A DNA stretch of 6,156 nucleotides from Candidatus Zixiibacteriota bacterium (lineage in GTDB: Bacteria; Zixibacteria; MSB-5A5; SM1-73), in assembly GCA_029933635.1 (NCBI GenBank), contig JAOZNS010000161.1, positions 1 to 6,156 of the forward strand, written 5' to 3'. Under the pieces are notes generated by a model that saw only the letters and a program-made list of their open reading frames with translations, made no database searches and had not been told where the DNA came from. A program made the translations under genes and the position numbers. This document shows positions 1 through 3,331 of the stretch, in pieces (positions within the stretch are counted from its first letter, which is position 1; every line of letters begins with the position of its first letter).

Positions 1-272
1 AAAATACCGTGATTCGTTACTCGTTGCTCGTAGATCGTCAAGGGGAGTCAGGGGACGGGGGCTCACGAGCACGAACCACGAGCACGAGTTACGTTAGTTT
101 AAAGGTCTACAATGTGCTGGGGGAGTTGGTGGAGACCTTAGTGGATGAGAGGCAGAGGGCTGGGAGGTATAGGGTGAGATGGGATGCGAGCAAGGTGGCA
201 AGTGGGGTCTACTTCTGCTCCCTGAGGGTAGGAGACTACCGGCAGACGATTAAGATGGTGGTGATGAAGTGA
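1..272 (+). CDS. 3' end of a secreted protein gene: sorting-type C-terminal domain (5' end outside window)
   Basis: The frame is open from the first base (first full codon at 3) to TGA at 270-272. I treat it as a 5'-truncated gene; the GTG at 9 is an internal Val codon, because the matching domain of the next gene extends upstream of this point with NPFNEN. The visible 90 residues match the FlgD-like / type IX secretion C-terminal domain: V-I-R-Y-S-L, then V-S-L-K-V-Y-N-V-L-G-E-L-V, then W-D-A-S-K-V-A-S-G-V-Y-F and a terminal Lys-rich strand. In that family the domain targets proteins across the outer membrane and is normally removed on export. Between IRYSL and VSLKVYN there are about 21 residues (roughly LVDRQGESG...TSTS) where the family normally has only a few; this is the translated palindromic heptamer element. 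The fragment aligns without gaps to 2314-2585 with about 20 mismatches in 272 bases by hand count. The main body of the protein is not visible, so its role is unknown. A paralogous propeller protein is possible. Confidence 0.85.
   Translation, partial: NTVIRYSLLVDRQGESGDGGSRARTTSTSYVSLKVYNVLGELVETLVDERQRAGRYRVRWDASKVASGVYFCSLRVGDYRQTIKMVVMK
9..95. repeat. In-frame palindromic heptamer element, copy 1
   Basis: Four consecutive heptamers of form GTNNNTC occupy 9-36 (GTGATTC, GTTACTC, then two more). The reverse complement of the same motif, GANNNAC with two six-base variants, occupies 67-92. The arms 15-38 and 71-93 can pair at about 20 of 24 positions by hand, around a G-rich middle at 39-70. 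The whole element lies inside the coding frame of the sorting domain and is translated as a polar loop. Confidence 0.7.
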
Positions 273-312
273 AAGCCGGAAGCTGATCGCTGAAAGCCGA
301 TAGCTGAAGGCT
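271..312 (+). repeat. Tandem degenerate heptamers, GANNGCY type
   Basis: Six units of seven bases run without interruption: 271-277, 278-284, 285-291, 292-298, 299-305 and 306-312. Five begin with GA and the remaining one with GG, and all end in GCT or GCC (for example GATCGCT and GATAGCT). The array starts within the TGA stop codon of the upstream gene and fills most of the 66-base gap to the next start. No protein or RNA gene is evident in it. Confidence 0.75.
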
Positions 313-316
313 AGTG

Positions 317-333
317 AAACCTTAAGCAGGAGG
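317..333 (+). promoter_or_regulatory. Leader motif AAACCTTAA plus Shine-Dalgarno for the propeller gene
   Basis: AAACCTTAA at 317-325 is followed after two bases by AGGAGG at 328-333. The spacing is 5 bases to the ATG at 339 and 8 bases to the ATG at 342, so both are usable; the second has the more usual distance. The same arrangement precedes two later starts (3244-3269 and 3309-3334). Confidence 0.7.
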
Positions 334-338
334 GTTGA

Positions 339-2585
339 ATGATGAGAAAGATATTTTTGTGGTTGAGCATAGTGCTTCTTTTGCCTGGGAGTAGAGCCCT
401 GGCTGGGGGGTGGATATGCCAGAACCAGAGCAATTCTCTGGGGAAGGTCGTATTTGTTGATACCCTTAAGGGATGGGCTGTAGGGGGAAATAGAACCATT
501 CTCCATACCAGGGATGGAGGAAAGAGCTGGGTTCTACAGAGAAGTGAATCCAGGGCTGGGATCGGTGGTATCTGCTTTGTTGATTCACTTAATGGATGGA
601 TAGTAGGGGGAGGAGGAACAATTTTCCGTACCAGAGATGGAGGAAAGCACTGGATCAGGCAGGAGAGCGGGACTAACCAATTTCTCTGGGAAGTAACCTT
701 TAGGGACACCTCCAATGGTTGGGCAGTGGGAGACTATGAAACAATCCTCCATACCACAGATGGAGGGAGCACCTGGACTACTCAGATGAGTGGGGAGAGC
801 TATAGGCACCTCTATGGTATTGCCTTTGCCGACTCGCTTAATGGCTGGACCGTGGGATGTGATGACTATTGGGGCCCAGAGTTTGAATATGGAATTGCCT
901 ACCATACCACAGATGGTGGACAGAATTGGGAGTATTCAGATGCATTTACGGCTTCCGGCTTTGTGGTTGGGGTCATCTTTGTTGACTCGCTTAATGGCTG
1001 GGCTGTGGGAGGATGGGCAGATATCGATGTTGGGACGATGATCTTTTACACATCAGATGGGGGTTTGCAGTGGGAAGTTCAGAATGTTTTTGGATTTATG
1101 ATGGGCGGCCTATTCTTCAGCGATGCTCGAAATGGTTGGGCAACAGCTTGCAAGGGGGGTATGCCTTATTCAGGGATTATTCTCCACACCTCAGACAGCG
1201 GAACGACTTGGAACCAACAGTTTCTCGTAGAGGAAGATTATGATGTCTTTCTCTCTGGTGTTTGTTTTCCAGATAGCAACAATGGGTGGGTAGTGGGAAA
1301 TTGCGGAAGGATAATGCATACCAATAATGGGGGGGAGGACTGGGATCTCCAGAATGGAGGGATGAGTAAGTATCTTCATCTCCACGATGTCTCCTTTGTG
1401 GATCAAAAAAATGGTTGGATAGTGGGCCATTGTGTGGAAGGTTCCCATCCCCCAGGAATTCTCCATACTCCAGATGGAGGTCAGAACTGGGAGGTTCAGA
1501 GGAGTGGGACCCCGTTGCAAGGGGTCTGTTTTGTGGATATAAATTATGGTTGGGCAGTAGGCAGATCGGGGGCGATCCTTCATACTACAGACGGGGGGAA
1601 TCAATGGAACGAACAGGGGAGCGGGACGAAGGTTATGCTGGAGAAGGTTTGCTTTATAGACACCCTTAGAGGCTGGACAGTAGGGGATTCCGGGGTGATA
1701 AGGTTTACCAGAGATGGAGGCAAGAGCTGGTTTGGTCAGGAGAATGGAACATCTGAAAGGCTTTATGATATTACCTTTGTGGATACATCTATGGGGTGGA
1801 TTGTTGGCAAGGATGGAACTATTCTCCATACTGGGAATGGAGGGAGGGAGTGGTTACCGCAAGCAAGTGGGATAGAATGTGATCTCCTGGGGGTCTGTTT
1901 TAAGGGGAGCTGGAATGGCTGGGCTGTTGGGGATAGTGGGATAATTCTTCACACCAGAGATAGAGGAGAAAACTGGCAGAAACAGGAGAGCGGAACTGAG
2001 GTTATGCTCTGGGATGTCTCCTTCCTGGATTCTCTCAGTGGTTGGGCAGTTGGTGATTCTGGGGTGATTCTCCACACCGAGGATGGAGGGACAAGCTGGT
2101 TCAGAGAAGAGGCAGGGACAAGGAGCAGGCTGGAGGCGGTAACTATGGTTGATGAGGAGAATGGCTGGGCAGTAGGGGGTAAGGCAACTTGGTGGGGAGG
2201 AGGAGCAACTATCCTCAAATATACTGGTCCTACCTATGTGAAGCCAGAGTGGGCATCGGAGGTATTGCCTAAGAGGTATTGGCTGGAGCAGAATTATCCC
2301 AATCCGTTTAACGAAAATACCGTGATTCGTTACTCGTTGCTCGTAGATCGTCAAGGGCAGTCAGGGGACGGGGGTTCACGAGCACGAACCACGAGCACGA
2401 GCTACGTTAGTTTAAAGGTTTACAATGTGCTGGGGGAGTTGGTGGAGACCTTAGTGGATGAGAGGCAGAGGGTGGGGAGATATAGGGTGAGATGGGATGC
2501 GAGCAAGGTGGCCAGTGGGGTCTACTTCTGCACTCTTAAGGCAGGAAGCTATCGGCAGACGATTAAGATGGTGGTGCTCAAATAA
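339..2585 (+). CDS. Secreted Ycf48/BNR-like beta-propeller protein with 14 repeats and C-terminal sorting domain
   Basis: The protein has 748 residues. Residues 1-22 are a signal peptide (charged MMRK, hydrophobic core, ALA before Gly23). Residues about 25-625 carry fourteen repeats of the Ycf48 / BNR-like type: (V/I)xFxDxxNGWxVG followed by ILHTxDGGxxWxxQxSGT. The Trp of the GWxVG motif falls at 46, 87, 128, 170, 221, 267, 317, 360, 405, 446, 487, 528, 569 and 610, so seven of thirteen intervals are exactly 41 residues. The family folds as beta-propellers; Ycf48 itself is a seven-bladed photosystem II assembly factor, but the same repeat is widespread in secreted proteins of non-phototrophs and no photosynthetic role is suggested. 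Residues about 647-748 form the sorting-type domain (NPFN at 655-658), implying export by a type IX-like system, which is not visible here. The in-frame palindromic element lies at about residues 662-690. An alternative start is Met2 at 342. The ligand is unknown; binding or adhesion at the cell surface is an inference. Confidence 0.93.
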   Translation: MMRKIFLWLSIVLLLPGSRALAGGWICQNQSNSLGKVVFVDTLKGWAVGGNRTILHTRDGGKSWVLQRSESRAGIGGICFVDSLNGWIVGGGGTIFRTRDGGKHWIRQESGTNQFLWEVTFRDTSNGWAVGDYETILHTTDGGSTWTTQMSGESYRHLYGIAFADSLNGWTVGCDDYWGPEFEYGIAYHTTDGGQNWEYSDAFTASGFVVGVIFVDSLNGWAVGGWADIDVGTMIFYTSDGGLQWEVQNVFGFMMGGLFFSDARNGWATACKGGMPYSGIILHTSDSGTTWNQQFLVEEDYDVFLSGVCFPDSNNGWVVGNCGRIMHTNNGGEDWDLQNGGMSKYLHLHDVSFVDQKNGWIVGHCVEGSHPPGILHTPDGGQNWEVQRSGTPLQGVCFVDINYGWAVGRSGAILHTTDGGNQWNEQGSGTKVMLEKVCFIDTLRGWTVGDSGVIRFTRDGGKSWFGQENGTSERLYDITFVDTSMGWIVGKDGTILHTGNGGREWLPQASGIECDLLGVCFKGSWNGWAVGDSGIILHTRDRGENWQKQESGTEVMLWDVSFLDSLSGWAVGDSGVILHTEDGGTSWFREEAGTRSRLEAVTMVDEENGWAVGGKATWWGGGATILKYTGPTYVKPEWASEVLPKRYWLEQNYPNPFNENTVIRYSLLVDRQGQSGDGGSRARTTSTSYVSLKVYNVLGELVETLVDERQRVGRYRVRWDASKVASGVYFCTLKAGSYRQTIKMVVLK
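2314..2585 (+). repeat. Second copy of the 272-bp sorting-domain tail
   Basis: This stretch aligns base for base, without gaps, to 1-272. Hand comparison gives about 20 mismatches. Seven fall in the first 180 bases, one at position 200 of the first copy, and twelve in the last 60 or so. Protein changes are few: E/Q, A/V, SLRVGD against TLKAGS, and M/L near the end. The stop codons differ (TGA in copy 1, TAA here). It reflects duplication or gene conversion between adjacent tailed genes. Confidence 0.9.
2322..2408. repeat. In-frame palindromic heptamer element, copy 2
   Basis: The structure equals that at 9-95: four GTNNNTC heptamers at 2322-2349, then reverse-complement units at 2380-2405. 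The arms at 2328-2351 and 2384-2406 pair imperfectly. It is read through in frame within the sorting domain of the propeller gene. Confidence 0.7.
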
Positions 2586-2586
2586 A

Positions 2587-2650
2587 GGTGATAGGTGAAA
2601 GGTTTTGGGTGTTAGGTAGGAGGAAAGGCGAACTCCGATAGCCGAATGAC
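2587..2650 (+). repeat. Tandem degenerate heptamers, GGTNNNA type passing into GANNGCY type
   Basis: Directly after the TAA stop at 2583-2585, units of seven bases starting GGT run 2587-2593, 2594-2600, 2601-2607, 2608-2614 and 2615-2621 (for example GGTGATA and GGTGAAA). From 2630 the units are GAACTCC, GATAGCC and a GAATGAC-like unit ending at 2650, related to the array at 271-312, with which the string CCGATAGC is shared. The two types abut with only a short junction. Confidence 0.7.
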
Positions 2651-2662
2651 AAACAAGAGGCT

Positions 2663-2704
2663 GTAGATCGTTGTTCGTGGATCGTAGATCGTTGGTCGTA
2701 TTTC
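2663..2704 (+). repeat. Tandem degenerate heptamers, GTNNNTC type, non-coding copy
   Basis: Six uninterrupted heptamers start at 2663, 2670, 2677, 2684, 2691 and 2698, each beginning GT and ending TC (GTAGATC occurs twice). This is the same motif as the coding element at 9-36 and 2322-2349, where GTAGATC also occurs, but here it has only one arm and lies outside any gene. Confidence 0.8.
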
Positions 2705-2721
2705 GGGGAATGCATAATGTT

Positions 2722-2778
2722 GGGGTTCGATTTATCGAGCCCATAAAGGGTGTGGGTTGGATGAATCCGACCCCTACA
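2722..2778. repeat. Paired-hairpin element A
   Basis: Two adjacent dyads have 9-bp stems and 2-base loops. The first is GGGTTCGAT at 2723-2731 with ATCGAGCCC at 2734-2742. The second is GGGTTGGAT at 2754-2762 with ATCCGACCC at 2765-2773. Each has one G-T wobble. An 11-base spacer separates them. The outer ends GGGGT (2722-2726) and ACCCC (2770-2774) are also complementary, and the right side ends CCCCTACA. Two hairpins within one short element recall REP/BIME-type repeats; no transposase is in the window. Confidence 0.7.
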
Positions 2779-2790
2779 AGGATTAACCCC

Positions 2791-2851
2791 ATTGAGTCTG
2801 TCAGGGCAGAGCCCTGACAGCACAAAGAGTCTGTGACTCAACAAACTCAAT
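2791..2851. repeat. Nested inverted repeats around a perfect 10-bp hairpin
   Basis: CTGTCAGGGC at 2798-2807 and GCCCTGACAG at 2811-2820 form a perfect 10-bp stem with loop AGA. Around it, ATTGAGT at 2791-2797 is complementary to ACTCAAT at 2845-2851, and TTGAGTC at 2792-2798 is alternatively complementary to GACTCAA at 2835-2841. A small dyad GAGTC/GACTC lies at 2827-2839. The outer repeats give it the form of a miniature mobile element. No run of T follows the strong stem, so I do not call it a terminator. Confidence 0.55.
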
Positions 2852-2869
2852 GACTGTGTAACAAAAAGA

Positions 2870-2912
2870 GGTTATCAGTTGCCAGCCCGACAAGCAAGGT
2901 CAACTGATAACC
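2870..2912. repeat. 12-bp inverted repeat with 19-base loop
   Basis: GGTTATCAGTTG at 2870-2881 is perfectly complementary to CAACTGATAACC at 2901-2912. With one bulged base the stem can extend inward by two pairs (CC with GG at 2898-2899). It is followed by CCCC, not T, so an intrinsic terminator is unlikely. It could be a stable RNA stem, a mobile-element remnant or a protein-binding dyad. Confidence 0.6.
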
Positions 2913-2925
2913 CCCGTGAGCACAA

Positions 2926-2999
2926 GGAAAGAAGAAGTCCCCCTTTCCTATGCCCTTTTGTAATATAGGGCAAGCTGAGGGGGAAGACAAGTAGTTTTT
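2926..2999 (+). other. Possible structured RNA: alternative stems before a short T run
   Basis: CCCCCTT at 2939-2945 can pair with GAGGGGG at 2977-2983 (one G-T pair), enclosing a second stem TGCCCT at 2951-2956 with AGGGCA at 2967-2972. Alternatively GGAAAG at 2926-2931 can pair with CTTTCC at 2943-2948, which is incompatible with the outer stem. Five T lie at 2995-2999, eleven bases past the stem, too far for a classical terminator. The mutually exclusive stems suggest an attenuator or small RNA but do not prove one. No known riboswitch was recognised. Confidence 0.3.
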
Positions 3000-3038
3000 A
3001 ACGCTTGGTGTGAATTATGACAGTTAGTCAAAAAAACA

Positions 3039-3061
3039 TTGTAGCTACAACCTTTAGGTTG
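3039..3061. repeat. Overlapping short palindromes
   Basis: TTGTAGCTACAA at 3039-3050 is a perfect 12-base palindrome. It overlaps a 6-bp dyad, CAACCT at 3048-3053 with AGGTTG at 3056-3061. This may be a degraded unit of the same class of dyad repeats found at 2722-2778 and 3111-3170. The flanks (3000-3038 and 3062-3110) hold nothing I recognise. Confidence 0.5.
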
Positions 3062-3110
3062 CGTAATGGTTGAGCTATTAGGTCTCTTTCGCAGTTAGGA
3101 ACTTTCAATC

Positions 3111-3170
3111 GTAGGGACTCCGCCTTAGCGGAGTCCGAGGAGCGGACAGACCTGAAGGTCTGTCCCTACA
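3111..3170. repeat. Paired-hairpin element B
   Basis: Two adjacent perfect dyads have 9-bp stems and 4-base loops. GGACTCCGC at 3115-3123 pairs with GCGGAGTCC at 3128-3136, and GGACAGACC at 3144-3152 pairs with GGTCTGTCC at 3157-3165. The spacer is 7 bases. The ends GTAGGGA (3111-3117) and TCCCTAC (3163-3169) are complementary, so the whole unit is itself an inverted repeat. The architecture and the CCCTACA end match element A, although the stem sequences differ. Confidence 0.8.
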
Positions 3171-3243
3171 CGACAACTGAAATTCCGGTTAATCTCAAAA
3201 GATTACCTCAATCCGCTATTAGCTTATGAATAACTTGGGTTTA
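3171..3243. other. Intergenic stretch upstream of the lyase leader
   Basis: No gene is seen. The only structure is a small hairpin at 3187-3207: TAATCT at 3190-3195 with AGATTA at 3200-3205, extended by GG/CC around a bulged T. A promoter for the lyase gene would be expected in or near this stretch, but I could not identify convincing promoter boxes. Confidence 0.4.
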
Positions 3244-3272
3244 AAACCTTAAAAAGGAGGTGGGAGATGTAG
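3244..3272 (+). promoter_or_regulatory. Leader motif and Shine-Dalgarno followed by ATG-TAG (start-stop)
   Basis: AAACCTTAA at 3244-3252 is followed after two bases by AGGAGG at 3255-3260 (extended match AAGGAGGTG). An ATG sits at 3267-3269 at good spacing, but the next codon is TAG at 3270-3272. It duplicates the leader of the lyase gene 65 bases downstream. It may be a remnant of a duplicated gene start, or a minimal start-stop frame affecting ribosome loading on the lyase message. CCTT at 3247-3250 could also pair with AAGG at 3254-3257 and partly mask the site. Confidence 0.5.
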
Positions 3273-3308
3273 GATAAGCTGGCTGATAGTGAAAGACAGA
3301 AGGGGCAA

Positions 3309-3326
3309 AAACCTTAAACCAGGAGG
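3309..3326 (+). promoter_or_regulatory. Leader motif AAACCTTAA plus Shine-Dalgarno for the lyase gene
   Basis: AAACCTTAA at 3309-3317 is followed after three bases by AGGAGG at 3321-3326, five bases before the ATG at 3332. The strong site and the signal peptide that follows fix the start of the lyase gene here. Confidence 0.75.
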
Positions 3327-3331
3327 TAAAG

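Noticed and set aside
138..905. Several - strand open frames opposite the first two genes
   Set aside because: Their translations are low-complexity reflections of the GW/DGG repeats of the + strand gene, which explains the DNA fully.
339..2585. A photosystem II assembly role (Ycf48) or sialidase activity (BNR repeats)
   Set aside because: The repeat type alone does not carry these functions. No sialidase catalytic residues or photosynthesis genes are seen, and the protein has a sorting-type tail.
2587..2704. CRISPR-like array
   Set aside because: The repeats are only seven bases with degenerate cores and no unique spacers, and no cas gene is near.
2722..2742. GGTTCGA resembling a tRNA T-arm
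   Set aside because: It is part of a 9-bp hairpin with a 2-base loop. No acceptor stem, anticodon arm or D-arm is found at the proper distances.
2798..2820. Intrinsic terminator for the propeller gene
   Set aside because: The 10-bp stem is strong but is followed by CACAAAG with no run of T.
2451..2825. Open frame on the - strand running into the intergenic region
   Set aside because: It is opposite the sorting domain and the repeats, its translation is Pro/His-rich with no recognisable domain, and it has no support as a gene.
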